Below are positions 16,934 through 26,419 of a DNA stretch of 62,989 bases, in pieces (the stretch's first letter is position 1; every line of letters starts with the position of its first letter). The notes beneath the pieces were generated by a model, which saw nothing but the letters and a program-made list of their open reading frames with translations, was not told the origin of the DNA and did no database searches. A program made the position numbers and the translations under genes. Origin of the DNA: Deinococcus aquatilis DSM 23025 (GTDB lineage Bacteria > Deinococcota > Deinococci > Deinococcales > Deinococcaceae); contig NZ_KB899721.1 in NCBI RefSeq assembly GCF_000378445.1, positions 1-62,989 of the forward strand, read 5' to 3'.

Positions 16934-17389
16934 CTAACGCCCCCGCTCCCGCCGTTCCTGCTGACGCATAGGCATGGTGTCGATCAGGGCGTTGACCGTG
17001 CTCAGCGCCGGAAATGCCCTGTAGCTGGCCTTCACGCCGCCGTCTTTGCCGATCAGGGTGGCCGGGCCGTACGGCTTGCCTTCTTTACCTCCCTGATCCA
17101 CCAACAGGGTCAGCATCAGGGTGAGTGGCCCCTTGAGGCGGGCGTCTCCGGCAGGCAGCAGGGCCACGATGCGCAGGTCGCGGACCTGCAACTCGGTGTC
17201 CTGGCGGCGCATCTCCTGCAGATAGGTGGCGGGCGGATTACGAACGATCAGCACGCGCTCCCGCCCCCGGGCCTGACTCAATGACTGAGTCAATGACTGG
17301 GCCAGTGACTGGGTCAGTGGAGCAGAGGCGGCGTCTGTCAGGCCCGCACCCAGCAGGGCGGCGATCATCAATGGGCGGAGGGTGGACAT
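16934..17389 (-). CDS. Secreted DUF4174 protein
   Basis: 151 residues with a signal peptide (MSTLRPLMIAALLGAGLTDAASA). The DUF4174 domain is recognised by RVLIVRNP near its start and by the end block TLIGKDGGVKASYR...VNALIDTMPMRQQE. The family is thioredoxin-like in outline, without a known activity. Between the signal peptide and the domain lies SLAQSLTQSLSQ, coded by a short tandem repeat (17276-17322). TACGCT (plus 17396-17401) lies 6 nt before the start, which suggests a leaderless mRNA. Confidence 0.7.
   Translation of the reverse strand: MSTLRPLMIAALLGAGLTDAASAPLTQSLAQSLTQSLSQARGRERVLIVRNPPATYLQEMRRQDTELQVRDLRIVALLPAGDARLKGPLTLMLTLLVDQGGKEGKPYGPATLIGKDGGVKASYRAFPALSTVNALIDTMPMRQQERRERGR
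17276..17322 (-). repeat. 12-bp imperfect tandem repeat within the DUF4174 gene
   Basis: About four units related to ATGACTGAGTCA encode (L/A)TQSLxQS. All units are 12 bp, so copy-number change would keep the frame. Confidence 0.6.
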
Positions 17390-17478
17390 GGCCCCAGCGT
17401 AGAGCCGCTGGATGGGACGCCCTCCCGAAAACCCTGAAGGTGGGATGACCTTCTGAATCTCAGGCAGCCGGTTCCTCT

Positions 17479-19248
17479 TTACCCCGCCACCAACTGCGCC
17501 GCCCGTTCCAGTTCGGCGTACCGTCCCTGTTGCCGCCGCAAGACCTCCGGCGCTCCCTCTTCCACGATCTGGCCGCCCTCCAGCACGATCACGCGGTCCA
17601 CGCTGCGGGCCAGCGACAGGCGGTGGGTCACGATCAGGGCCGTGCGCCCACGCATCAGGCGTTCCAGTGCTTCCACAATCACGGCCTCGGAGGTGGTGTC
17701 CACGGCGCTGGTGGGTTCGTCCAGCAGCAGCACGGCGGGCTGGGCCAGCAGCACCCGCGCGATGGCGAGGCGTTGGCGCTGTCCGCCCGACAGTTTTACG
17801 CCGCGCTCTCCGACCACCGTATCCAGCCCCTGTGGCAGCGCGGCCACGAATTCGCTGGCTCCGGCCACCTCCAGCGCGTCCTGCACCTCCTGCGGCGCGG
17901 CGTCCGGGCGGGCATAGCGCACGTTCTCCAGCACCGAATCGTGAAACAAGAAGGTGTCTTGCTGCATGGTGCTGGCTGCCCGGCGCAGGGAAGGCAGGGT
18001 GAGGTCGCGCACGTCGTGTCCGTCCAGCGTCACGCGGCCCTGATCGGGGTCGTAGGTGCGGGTCAGCAGGCCCATCAGGGTGCTTTTGCCCGCGCCCGAC
18101 GTGCCCAGGAGGGCCACCCGTTCGCCTGCCCGGATCCGCAGATTCAGGCCGCGCAGCACCGGCTGGGCCGGATCGTAGCCGAACGTCACGTTCTCGAAGA
18201 CCACCTCGCCGCGTGCAGGCAGGGGCAGAGGCTGTGCGCCCGGGCGTTCGCTGACGCTAGCAGGCGCGTCCAGCACCTCGAAAATGCGCCGCCCACTGGC
18301 CTCGGCCCGCTGAAGCAGGTCGTTGATATTCACCAGATCATCGATGGGGCCGTAAAAGTAGCGCCCATATCCCCGGTAGGCCAGCAGGCCGCCCAGCGTG
18401 AATTGCCCCGCCATGATCAGCCACACGCCGCCGCCCAGCATGATGATGTTGCCGAAATTGGACACGAAGCGCACCAGTGGAAAAGTGCGGTTACGGATTT
18501 TGACGGCCTTGAGTCCCTCGGCATACAGCGCCTGTCCGATGAACGCCACCTTCTGCGCCTCGGCCTCTTCACGGGCAAAACCCTGGACCACACGGATTCC
18601 CGACAGGCGGTCGGCCACCAGCGCCGACAGGTCGCCCAGGCGGGTCCGGGCCGCCCGGTAGGCGGGGCGCACGCTGGCGTTGTAGCGCGTCAGCATCAGC
18701 GCCACCAGCACCATCGGCAGCGTGACCATCAGGCCCAGCACCGGTTGCAGCGCGATAAAAATACCGATGACGCCAATCAGCCTCAGGGCGTTGCCCAGCA
18801 CGGCGTCGGTGCCGCGCAGCAGCACGTCCTGAATGCCGTCCACGTCCGCCGTGACCCTGGACAGCAGGTCGCCCGTGCGCTGGGATTCGAAGTAGGCCGC
18901 CGACTGCCCGGCAAGTTTGTTGTACAGCCGCATTCTCAGGTCCAGCGTGAGTTGCTGCCCGGCCCGCTCCAGCAGCAGGCCGCGCCACGCCGACAGCACC
19001 TGCTGCACGGCGAAGATCGCCACCAGCAGCGCCAGTTGCCAGCCGATATAATTCCAGTCGCGCTTCATCAGGCCCACATCCACCACCCGGCCCCACACCA
19101 GCGGCGGGTACAGTTCGGCGGCCACGCTTCCGATCAGGCACAGCATGCCCAGGAACACGGTGCGGCGGTAGGGGGTCAGCAGTCCGTACAGGCGGCGCAC
19201 CACCGAGCGGTCAGGGGCAGGTGAACTGGGACGAGACGACATGGACAT
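17479..19248 (-). CDS. ABC exporter, permease and ATPase in one chain
   Basis: A half-transporter of 589 residues from ATG 19248. The N-terminal ~310 residues hold six membrane helices (for example TVFLGMLCLIGSVAAELYPP and MLGGGVWLIMAGQFTLGGLLA). The ATPase domain has Walker A LLGTSGAGKST, signature LSGGQRQRLAIARVLL, Walker B AVLLLDEPTSAVD and the H-loop VTHRLS. This is the MsbA/MDR type, working as a homodimer to export lipids or drugs; the substrate cannot be predicted. A further in-frame ATG lies at 19242. TACGCT lies 9 nt before ATG 19248. Confidence 0.9.
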   Translation of the reverse strand: MSMSSRPSSPAPDRSVVRRLYGLLTPYRRTVFLGMLCLIGSVAAELYPPLVWGRVVDVGLMKRDWNYIGWQLALLVAIFAVQQVLSAWRGLLLERAGQQLTLDLRMRLYNKLAGQSAAYFESQRTGDLLSRVTADVDGIQDVLLRGTDAVLGNALRLIGVIGIFIALQPVLGLMVTLPMVLVALMLTRYNASVRPAYRAARTRLGDLSALVADRLSGIRVVQGFAREEAEAQKVAFIGQALYAEGLKAVKIRNRTFPLVRFVSNFGNIIMLGGGVWLIMAGQFTLGGLLAYRGYGRYFYGPIDDLVNINDLLQRAEASGRRIFEVLDAPASVSERPGAQPLPLPARGEVVFENVTFGYDPAQPVLRGLNLRIRAGERVALLGTSGAGKSTLMGLLTRTYDPDQGRVTLDGHDVRDLTLPSLRRAASTMQQDTFLFHDSVLENVRYARPDAAPQEVQDALEVAGASEFVAALPQGLDTVVGERGVKLSGGQRQRLAIARVLLAQPAVLLLDEPTSAVDTTSEAVIVEALERLMRGRTALIVTHRLSLARSVDRVIVLEGGQIVEEGAPEVLRRQQGRYAELERAAQLVAG

Positions 19249-19492
19249 ATGCGGGCGAGCGTAGCGCAGGGCGGCGGGCACTCACAGGGCGATGCGCTGC
19301 CTTGGGGGGCGTTCGTTAAGGTTCTGGACAGGTCTCCGGGCGGTCTATTGTGCGGTCTACTCTTGGGTCGGCGCTGGCCGGAAAACTGACTTACACTGCT
19401 CGCATTCGCGCCGTCCCCGCCCTTTTCCCGTCAGAGGTTCGCCATGTTCAGCTTCACTGCGTATGGTTCGCGTATGGTCAAGGTCACCGCGT

Positions 19493-20911
19493 ATGTCTGA
19501 CGCCGCCCTCTACAGCGCCACCCTGGGCCGCACACACCACCGATTTGCCGACCTGAAAGACGTACTTGCCAAAGCCTCGCCCCGCAAGGCTGGAGACGAA
19601 CTGGCGGGGCTGGCCGCCCGCAGCGCCGCCGAACGGGAAGCGGCGCGGCTGTGCCTGTCGGAATTGCCGCTGACCCTGTTTCTGCAAGACCTGCTGATTC
19701 CCTACGAAGACGATGAGGTGACGCGCCTGATCGTGGACAGCCACGACGCCGCCGCCTTTGCGCCTGTGTCGGGCCTGAGCGTGGGCCAATTTCGGGACTG
19801 GTTGCTGTCGGACGCGGCCACGCCGGAAGCGTTGCGGGCGCTGGCCCCCGGCCTGACCCCCGAAATGGTGGCGGCGGTGTGCAAGTTGATGCGGAATCAG
19901 GATCTGGTGTTGGTGGCCCGCAAATGCGAGGTGATCACGCGCTTTCGCACTACGCTGGGGCGGCGCGGGCACTTTTCGACCCGCCTGCAACCCAATCACC
20001 CTACCGACGACCTGCGCGGCATTCTCGCCAGTACCCTGGACGGCCTGATGTTCGGTGCGGGCGACGCGGTAATCGGTGTGAATCCGGCGCTGGACAACGT
20101 GGACGCCTGTGTGCGCCTGCTGACCATGCTGGACGATCTGCGGCAGGGGCTGGGTGCGCCCATTCAGACCTGCGTGCTGACCCATGTGACCAACACGTTG
20201 CAGGCCATCGAGCGCGGCGCACCGGTGGATCTGGTGTTTCAGTCGGTGGCGGGAGCGCAGGGGGCCAACGCGGGCTTCGGCATCGATCTGGCCCTATTGA
20301 CCGAAGCCCATGAGGCCGCGCAGTCGCTGGGGCGGGGAAGCTTATTTGCCGATGGGCAGCGCGGCCAGAACGTGATGTACTTTGAAACGGGGCAGGGAAG
20401 TGCCCTGTCGTCGGGTACCCACGCGGGTCTGGATCAGCAGACGGCCGAGGCGCGGGCCTACGCGGTGGCGCGGGCCTATTCGCCGCTGCTGGTGAATACG
20501 GTGGTCGGCTTTATCGGCCCCGAGTACCTGTACGACGGCAAACAGATCGTGCGGGCGGGCCTCGAAGACCATTTTTGCGGCAAGCTGCTGGGCCTGCCGA
20601 TGGGCTGCGACATCTGCTACACCAACCACGCCGAGGCCGACTCCGACGATATGGACGGGCTGCTGACCCTGCTGGCGGCGGCGGGCGTGACCTTCATCAT
20701 GGGCGTGCCGGGGGCCGACGACATCATGCTGGGCTACCAGTCCACCAGTTTTCACGACGCCTGGTATGTGCGTTCCGTGTTCGGCTTTCCGCCTGCGCCC
20801 GAATTTGCCGCCTGGCTGGAAGGAACCGGAATCACGCGGGAGGGGAGACTGCAGTTGCCCCCGGCTGGCTCGCCGCTGCGCGAGCAATTGCGCCAGTTGG
20901 GGGCCGGATGA
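19493..20911 (+). CDS. eutB: Ethanolamine ammonia-lyase large subunit
   Basis: 472 residues from ATG 19493; an in-frame ATG at 19463 is an alternative. With adenosylcobalamin, the enzyme splits ethanolamine into acetaldehyde and ammonia. Family blocks are clear: FLQDLLIPYEDDEVTRLI, RNQDLVLVARKCEVITRFR, the active-site barrel strands DAVIGVNPALDN, TCVLTHVTNTLQAIERGAPVDLVFQS and MYFETGQGSALSSGTHAGLDQQT, and the C-terminal GLPMGCDICYTNHAEAD. Length is as usual. It overlaps eutC by ATGA. No shell-protein genes or reactivase gene (eutA) lie nearby, so catabolism would be in the open cytoplasm. Confidence 0.95.
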   Translation: MSDAALYSATLGRTHHRFADLKDVLAKASPRKAGDELAGLAARSAAEREAARLCLSELPLTLFLQDLLIPYEDDEVTRLIVDSHDAAAFAPVSGLSVGQFRDWLLSDAATPEALRALAPGLTPEMVAAVCKLMRNQDLVLVARKCEVITRFRTTLGRRGHFSTRLQPNHPTDDLRGILASTLDGLMFGAGDAVIGVNPALDNVDACVRLLTMLDDLRQGLGAPIQTCVLTHVTNTLQAIERGAPVDLVFQSVAGAQGANAGFGIDLALLTEAHEAAQSLGRGSLFADGQRGQNVMYFETGQGSALSSGTHAGLDQQTAEARAYAVARAYSPLLVNTVVGFIGPEYLYDGKQIVRAGLEDHFCGKLLGLPMGCDICYTNHAEADSDDMDGLLTLLAAAGVTFIMGVPGADDIMLGYQSTSFHDAWYVRSVFGFPPAPEFAAWLEGTGITREGRLQLPPAGSPLREQLRQLGAG

Positions 20912-21675
20912 GTGGCCCGCCTGACCTGCCCGAGCTGTTGACTCCCTGGGAACGTCTGCGCGAGTACACCGACGCCCGGATTGCGCTGGGACGGGTCGGC
21001 ACCTCGCTGCCCACCGCAGAACTGCTGCGCTTTGGGCAGGCCCACGCCCTGGCCCGCGACGCGGTGCAGGCAGAGTTGGATGTGGCTGCATTGGCACAGG
21101 CGCTGGGCGGTGAGGTGGTGCAGGTTCGCAGTCAGGCCGCCCACCGTTCCGAATATCTGCGCCGCCCCGACCTGGGCCGCAGGCTGCATCCCGATTCAGC
21201 CCAGCTGCTGCGGGCCACACGCCGCACCCCTACCCCCGACATCCTGATCATGGTTTCCGATGGCCTCTCGGCGTTGGCGGCCCAGCGGCAGGCGGCGGCG
21301 GTGCTGCACACGCTGTTGCCCGGTCTGCACGCGGCGGGGTTGCAGGTCGCCCCGGTGCTGATCGCCACTCAGGCCCGCGTTGCCCTGGCCGATGAAGCTG
21401 CCGAACTGTGGGGCGCACGGCTGGTCATCCACCTGATTGGAGAGCGCCCCGGCCTCAGCAGTCCTGACAGTCTGGGCGCGTACCTCACCTATGATCCACG
21501 CCCCGGCACGCTCGATTCTGCCCGCAACTGCGTGTCCAATATTCGTCCGGCAGGACTGGATGCAGGCGAAGCGGCGCGGCGACTGGTCTCGCTGACCGTG
21601 CGAGCTTTGCGGCGCGGCCTGAGCGGAGTCGAACTCAAAGACACAGATTTGCTGCTGGAAGGGCAATTGGAATGA
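20908..21675 (+). CDS. eutC: Ethanolamine ammonia-lyase small subunit
   Basis: 255 residues from ATG 20908, overlapping the eutB stop by ATGA, which implies translational coupling. Family features: TDARIALGRVGTSLPTAELL (N-terminal block), ILIMVSDGLSALA, RVALADEAAELWGARLVIHLIGERPGLSSPDSLGAYLTY, and the end RNCVSNIRPAGLDAGEAA (the conserved Arg-Asn-Cys-Ile-Ser-Asn-Ile-Arg-like motif). It forms the EutB-EutC complex and helps hold the cobalamin. Confidence 0.95.
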   Translation: MSGPPDLPELLTPWERLREYTDARIALGRVGTSLPTAELLRFGQAHALARDAVQAELDVAALAQALGGEVVQVRSQAAHRSEYLRRPDLGRRLHPDSAQLLRATRRTPTPDILIMVSDGLSALAAQRQAAAVLHTLLPGLHAAGLQVAPVLIATQARVALADEAAELWGARLVIHLIGERPGLSSPDSLGAYLTYDPRPGTLDSARNCVSNIRPAGLDAGEAARRLVSLTVRALRRGLSGVELKDTDLLLEGQLE

Positions 21676-22236
21676 TGTGAAAAGTTAGACATTTTGCCCT
21701 GCCAGTGCTGCCCTGCTGTGGCCTGTGAATGCCCTGCTGCACGGCCTTTCGGCCTCTTTTCGTTCCTTTCAGGGTCAACTTCAGTTTCCCTATTATGAAG
21801 ACCTGTTCTCTTGTTTTTTCATAATTTATGGCGTTACATTTATCACGTACAAATAATTTAACCCTGACTTCCTGTTCGGCAGTTGTGGGGGATGATCATT
21901 GTCCTGATCGGCTCTGAAGCTGGAAAATGACCCTATCCGCGCGAGTTGGTTTTTGGCGGACAGCAGGGTGCTCTATCGTTTGATTTTCTTCCTGACCCTT
22001 GCTGTTCGGTCTCTATGTCTCCAGGGGAGCCGACTCCACGCCTGGAGTGCCGATGTTATTTTTCCTTCTGGCGGGAGGGCTGCTCTGAGCAAAAGAGACC
22101 TCTGTGTGTCCTGGGACAGCGGGCCGAGCAGTCCTGCAGAACTGATCCACACGGCCCGACTCTCATCCCACCAATTCACCATCCTGCTTTGCCGTACTGG
22201 CCCAGCCCAATTTCGGCCCGGTCCAGAAGGAGAGTT
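21676..22236 (+). promoter_or_regulatory. 561-bp region with an AT-rich promoter candidate and a long leader
   Basis: No gene was recognised. Short hairpin GGCC-TTTC-GGCC near 21740 followed by a T-rich stretch may terminate eutBC. TTGTTT (21811-21816) and TTACAT (21834-21839) are 17 bp apart and could be a promoter for the lipoprotein gene at 22237, which would give a leader of almost 400 nt. The stretch 21780-21860 is distinctly AT-rich. Confidence 0.35.
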
Positions 22237-24216
22237 ATGAAGCGATCTGTTCCTGTTGCCGCCTCCCGTTCGCCCCGTCCTGCCGGAGAAAACAGCATCG
22301 GCAGTCGCGCTACCGGGAAGCACCGCCGCACGCCCACAGCCGCTTCTGCCCGGCCCTGGGCGCTTCTGACCAGTGTGATGCTGCTGATCAGTGCCTGTGG
22401 TTCTCCGCAAACGCCCGTACAGGCCTCCGAAGAGGGCGGCCTCGAGGCGCTTCATGCCCCTCAGAAAGGCGGCGATCTGGGCACCCGCGTCACGGTGTTC
22501 GATCCGTCGATGCCTGTGGCCACGATTCAGGCGATTCTGGACGCCACCTATGCCAAACAGGTCGACAACGAGATGGGCAGCGACCGCTACGCCTACCTCT
22601 TCAAGCCCGGCACCTACGGCACCGACGCGCAGCCCCTTCAGATCAAGGTCGGGTATTACACCGAAATCTCTGGCCTGGGCGCTTCACCGCAGGATGTGGT
22701 CATCAACGGCAAGGTGGAGGTCTATAACCGCTGTCTCGACAATGGGGGCACCAGCAACTGCATCGCGCTGAACAATTTCTGGCGCACGGTGTCCAATCTG
22801 ACCGTCAAGGTGAACGGCGCAGGGCAGGACGGCTGCCGCGCTTCGGCCAATTTCTGGGCGGTGTCACAGGCGGTTTCTCTGCGCCGCGTCAACATTCAGG
22901 GCGCGAACCTGTCGCTGATGGACTACTGCACGGCAGGCCCGCAGTTTGCCAGTGGCGGTTTCCTGGCCGACAGCAAGACCGACTTCATCATCAACGGGTC
23001 GCAGCAGCAGTGGATCACGCGCAACAGCACCATCGGCGGCTGGTCGAATGCCGTCTGGAATCAGGTGTTTGCCGGGGTAGAGGGTGCGCCGGACGACGTT
23101 TCTTTCCCCGATCCGGCCTACACGACGCTGGCAACCACCCCGGTCAGCCGCGAGAAGCCCTACCTGTTCCTGAACGCGCAGGGCAGCTATCAGGTGCGGG
23201 TGCCCGATGCCCAGACCAACAGCCGGGGCACCTCCTGGGCCGCTGGCATGACGCCGGGCCGCAGCCTGCCGCTCAGCGATTTCTTCATTGCCCGCCCATC
23301 GGACTCGGTGCAGGTCATCAACAATCAGCTGGCCCGTGGGCGCAACCTGCTGCTGACACCGGGCATCTATAACGTGGACCAGACCATCTCGGTCAAGCGG
23401 GCGGGCACAGTCGTGCTGGGCATCGGACATGCCACCCTGACTGCGGTGGATGGCTCGACGCCTCTGACCGTGGCCGATGTACCGGGCGTGATTATTGCTG
23501 GCCTCACGATTGATGCGGGAAGGCGCAAGTCTTCAGTGCTGTTGCAGGTGGGCAAGAAAAACGGCGGCGACCGGGGCCACAGAAACAGTTCGTCTGACCC
23601 GGTGACACTCAGCGACGTGTATTTCCGGGTGGGCGGCCCGCACATCGGCAAGACCGAGACGGCCCTGGAGGTCAACAGCGACTACGTGCTGATCGATCAC
23701 ACCTGGGTCTGGCGGGCCGATCACGGCATCGAGGGTTTTTCCGGCGACACCGAACGTTGGAACACCAACAAGGGCCGGAACGGGGTCATCATCAACGGCG
23801 ATCACGTCACGGCCACAGGTCTGTTCGTCGAGCATTTCCAGCAGTACAACACGATCTGGAACGGAGAAGACGGCACGACGGTGCTGTATCAGAACGAACT
23901 GCCCTACGATCCACCCACCCAGGCTGACTGGATGAACGGCAAGGTCAAGGGTTGGGCCGGATACAAGGTCGGAAACCGCGTCAAGACCCACCAGTTGTTC
24001 GGAGGCGGGGTGTACGTATTCAACCAGAACAATCCGGCTATTCACACCGAAAACGGCTTCGAGATTCCCCAGACCCCTGGCGTCAAGCTCCGGCACATCA
24101 TGACCGTCAACCTGGGTGCGGGCACGGTGGATCATGTGGTCAACGGGGTGGGTATCGCCGCCGACACCACCAGGATAGGCGTCCCGGTGTACGTCACCCA
24201 GTATCCCTTGCCCTGA
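22237..24216 (+). CDS. Beta-helix lipoprotein, possibly a glucan-active (GH55-like) enzyme
   Basis: 659 residues from ATG 22237, with AAGGAGAG just upstream. The lipobox LLISAC puts the acylated Cys at residue 54 after an unusually long n-region. The mature part alternates short turns and strands typical of right-handed parallel beta-helices (NFWRTVSNLTVKV, SLRRVNIQGANLSL, GVIIAGLTIDAG, YVLIDHTWVWRADHGIEGF, TATGLFVEHFQQYNTIWNGE). Related proteins in databases are often labelled adenylyl cyclase or F5/8-type without proof; the two-block helix recalls GH55 exo-glucanases. It faces a GH3 beta-glucosidase gene, which makes a role in beta-glucan breakdown plausible. Confidence 0.55.
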   Translation: MKRSVPVAASRSPRPAGENSIGSRATGKHRRTPTAASARPWALLTSVMLLISACGSPQTPVQASEEGGLEALHAPQKGGDLGTRVTVFDPSMPVATIQAILDATYAKQVDNEMGSDRYAYLFKPGTYGTDAQPLQIKVGYYTEISGLGASPQDVVINGKVEVYNRCLDNGGTSNCIALNNFWRTVSNLTVKVNGAGQDGCRASANFWAVSQAVSLRRVNIQGANLSLMDYCTAGPQFASGGFLADSKTDFIINGSQQQWITRNSTIGGWSNAVWNQVFAGVEGAPDDVSFPDPAYTTLATTPVSREKPYLFLNAQGSYQVRVPDAQTNSRGTSWAAGMTPGRSLPLSDFFIARPSDSVQVINNQLARGRNLLLTPGIYNVDQTISVKRAGTVVLGIGHATLTAVDGSTPLTVADVPGVIIAGLTIDAGRRKSSVLLQVGKKNGGDRGHRNSSSDPVTLSDVYFRVGGPHIGKTETALEVNSDYVLIDHTWVWRADHGIEGFSGDTERWNTNKGRNGVIINGDHVTATGLFVEHFQQYNTIWNGEDGTTVLYQNELPYDPPTQADWMNGKVKGWAGYKVGNRVKTHQLFGGGVYVFNQNNPAIHTENGFEIPQTPGVKLRHIMTVNLGAGTVDHVVNGVGIAADTTRIGVPVYVTQYPLP

Positions 24217-24247
24217 TCCGGGGCCACTCGGCCTTCCAGCTCTAACA

Positions 24248-24286
24248 ACATCCTGCTCCCGCTGAGCCAATTGCGGAGGCAGGATG
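24248..24286. terminator. Inverted repeat between convergent genes
   Basis: CATCCTGCTCC is followed, after a 16-nt loop, by GGAGGCAGGATG, giving an 8-bp perfect stem extended by 3 bp past a bulge. It lies between the converging lipoprotein and GH3 genes, 32 bp after the former. There is no T-run, so a bidirectional terminator function is only likely, not proven. Confidence 0.45.
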
Positions 24287-24468
24287 CTGTGATACGAATT
24301 GCGCCTGAAGACCGTGCATTTCGGCTCTGATCCGAGCGGACCCGAAGAGCTATGCAGTAGAGCGAATGGAAAAGCTTCCGGGCTGCGCCATATGGACGCG
24401 CAGCCGGTGGGCTTCTCAAGAGGCCGGAAGCCATCCTCGGATGAACCGGAGCAGTTTCAGGAACGCCT

Positions 24469-26334
24469 CTAAACTTTGGCGTTGTCCTGAAGACCGGGAA
24501 ATCGAATGCTGTCCGCATCAGTGGTCAAGCCTGCGCCCAGTGGAAACAGCAGGGTGGCCTCCGGGCGGCGCGGCAGGTCGGCGTGCGAGTGCGGCCAGTC
24601 GAAAGAGAGCTTGCCCGTAAAGGGCCGCTCTCCGTACAGCACGTCCGCCACGCCCTGCCCCTCTGTTCCGGGGAGCCAGGCGGCCACCAGCGCGTCCCAC
24701 TGCGGCAGCTGCTCGGTGATGATCAGGGGCCGCCCGGACAGCAGCACGACCACCAGGCGGGTACAGCGGGCGCGAACCCGTTCCAACAGGGCCACTTGAT
24801 CGGCGCTCAGCGAGAGGTCGCTGCGGTCGCCCATGCCCTCGGCGTAAGGGGCTTCGGCCAGCACCACGACGCCTACAGGATAGTCGCGGTCTACGACGCC
24901 GTCGGGACTGAAATGCACCTGCCCGCCTGCGGCCTGCAACCCTTCCAGCAGCGTGGTGCCGGGCGTCACGGGGCCGTGGCCGCCCATCCAGGAGATGGTC
25001 CAGCCGCCGCACTGGGCACCGAGGTCGTCGGCGGCCTCCCCGGCCACCAGCAGTTCGGGTCCGGCAGGGTCGAGCGGCAGCACGTCGCCCACATTTTTGA
25101 GCAACACCAGAGATTTCTGAACCGCTTCACGGGCCAGGGTGCGGTGTTCGGCGCAGCCCACCAGATTCAGCAGGGCCGGATCGGTGCGGGGATGCTCAAA
25201 GAGGCCCAGAGCGACCTTGGCGGTCAGGATTCGCCGCACAGCGTCGTCGATGCGGCTCTCGCTGACCTGACCCGACTGCACAGCTCGTCCCAGACTGGCG
25301 ATAAAGCGTTCGTAGTCGAACGGCACCATCACCATGTCGAGGCCCGCATTGATGGCGTCTACTACGCAGCGGTCATAGTCGCCGGGGTGAATCTGGTCGA
25401 TGGCTTCCCAGTCCGAGACCACGAAGCCCGCAAACCCCAGTTCACCCTTCAGAACCTCGGTCAGAAGGTAGTGCTGCGCGTGCATTTTCAGGCCCTGCCA
25501 GCTGCTGTAAGACACCATGACATTCAGTGCGCCCGCCTCGATGGCGGCCTGATACGGCGGCAAATGCACGGCCCGCAGGGTAGCCTCGTCGATTTCGGAG
25601 TTGCCCTGGTCGATCTGCCACGCGCCCAGATCCAGCAACTCCACAAAGCTCTGGCCCATCTGGGCAATCGCCAGGGTGCGGTCCGTCGCCAGCGTGCTGC
25701 GGTCGGCCCGCCTGGAAGTTCCCCAGGTAGTCGCGGCGTCGGCAATAAAATGTTTGACCGAGGGGAGCACCGAGGTCGGCGTGGCCCAGCCGTCTCCCCG
25801 GAAGCCCTCGATCAGGGCGGCGGCCAACTCGGAGACTACCCCCGTGTCCTGGCTGTAGCCCTCGTAGGTGCGGCCCCAGCGAACGTCCTGCGGCACGCTG
25901 ACGGCGGGTGCAAAGTCCCAGCGCACATCGGTCGCGGCCACCTCCAGCGCCGTGGCCCGGCCAATCCGGCGTACCAGATCGGCGTCGCGGGTGGCCCCCA
26001 GACCGATATTGTGTGGAAAAACGGTGGCACCGACCACGTTGTTGTGGCCGTGGACGGCGTCCACCCCGTACAGCAGGGGAATCCCCAGGCGCGACTGCTG
26101 GGCCTCCTCATGAAAAGCCCCCACCATCTCGCGCCACGACTGCGGCGTGTTGGGGTCGGGATTGCCGCCGCCGCCGCTGAGCACCGAGCCGAGCGAAAGC
26201 CGGGTCACGTCGCCGGGTTTCACGCTGTTCTTCTCGGGTTGGGTCATCTGCCCGATTTTTTCGCTGAGGGTCATGGTCTCAAGAAGCTGCTCGACAGACT
26301 GCTGCTGCGCTGAACTCAGGGGGTGGGGGGCCAT
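24469..26334 (-). CDS. bglX: GH3 beta-glucosidase (BglX-like)
   Basis: 621 residues from ATG 26334, preceded by GGAGAGT. The GH3 N-terminal barrel shows KIGQMTQPE, IPLLYGVDAVHGHNNVVGATVFPHNIGLGATRD, VSVPQDVRWGRTYEGYSQDTG and the nucleophile Asp in GFVVSDWEAIDQI. The C-terminal sandwich contains LLKNVGDVLPLD, the GGWTISWMG block and PFTGKLSFDWPHS. There is no signal peptide, so it should act in the cytoplasm on imported beta-glucosides or cello-/laminari-oligosaccharides, hydrolysing non-reducing glucose. It is the last gene of the long minus-strand sugar operon. Confidence 0.9.
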   Translation of the reverse strand: MAPHPLSSAQQQSVEQLLETMTLSEKIGQMTQPEKNSVKPGDVTRLSLGSVLSGGGGNPDPNTPQSWREMVGAFHEEAQQSRLGIPLLYGVDAVHGHNNVVGATVFPHNIGLGATRDADLVRRIGRATALEVAATDVRWDFAPAVSVPQDVRWGRTYEGYSQDTGVVSELAAALIEGFRGDGWATPTSVLPSVKHFIADAATTWGTSRRADRSTLATDRTLAIAQMGQSFVELLDLGAWQIDQGNSEIDEATLRAVHLPPYQAAIEAGALNVMVSYSSWQGLKMHAQHYLLTEVLKGELGFAGFVVSDWEAIDQIHPGDYDRCVVDAINAGLDMVMVPFDYERFIASLGRAVQSGQVSESRIDDAVRRILTAKVALGLFEHPRTDPALLNLVGCAEHRTLAREAVQKSLVLLKNVGDVLPLDPAGPELLVAGEAADDLGAQCGGWTISWMGGHGPVTPGTTLLEGLQAAGGQVHFSPDGVVDRDYPVGVVVLAEAPYAEGMGDRSDLSLSADQVALLERVRARCTRLVVVLLSGRPLIITEQLPQWDALVAAWLPGTEGQGVADVLYGERPFTGKLSFDWPHSHADLPRRPEATLLFPLGAGLTTDADSIRFPGLQDNAKV

Positions 26335-26419
26335 GCGTGAACTCTCCTTACTGAAATGGGATTCCAGAACATCGGGCGGACAGGGGAACGGGTGAGGGGG
26401 TCCGGCGGGCGAAGCTGGA

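Noticed and set aside
17530..19224. A 564-residue plus-strand protein rich in His and Gln
   Set aside because: Antisense of the ABC exporter, with no recognisable domain and the composition expected of a shadow frame.
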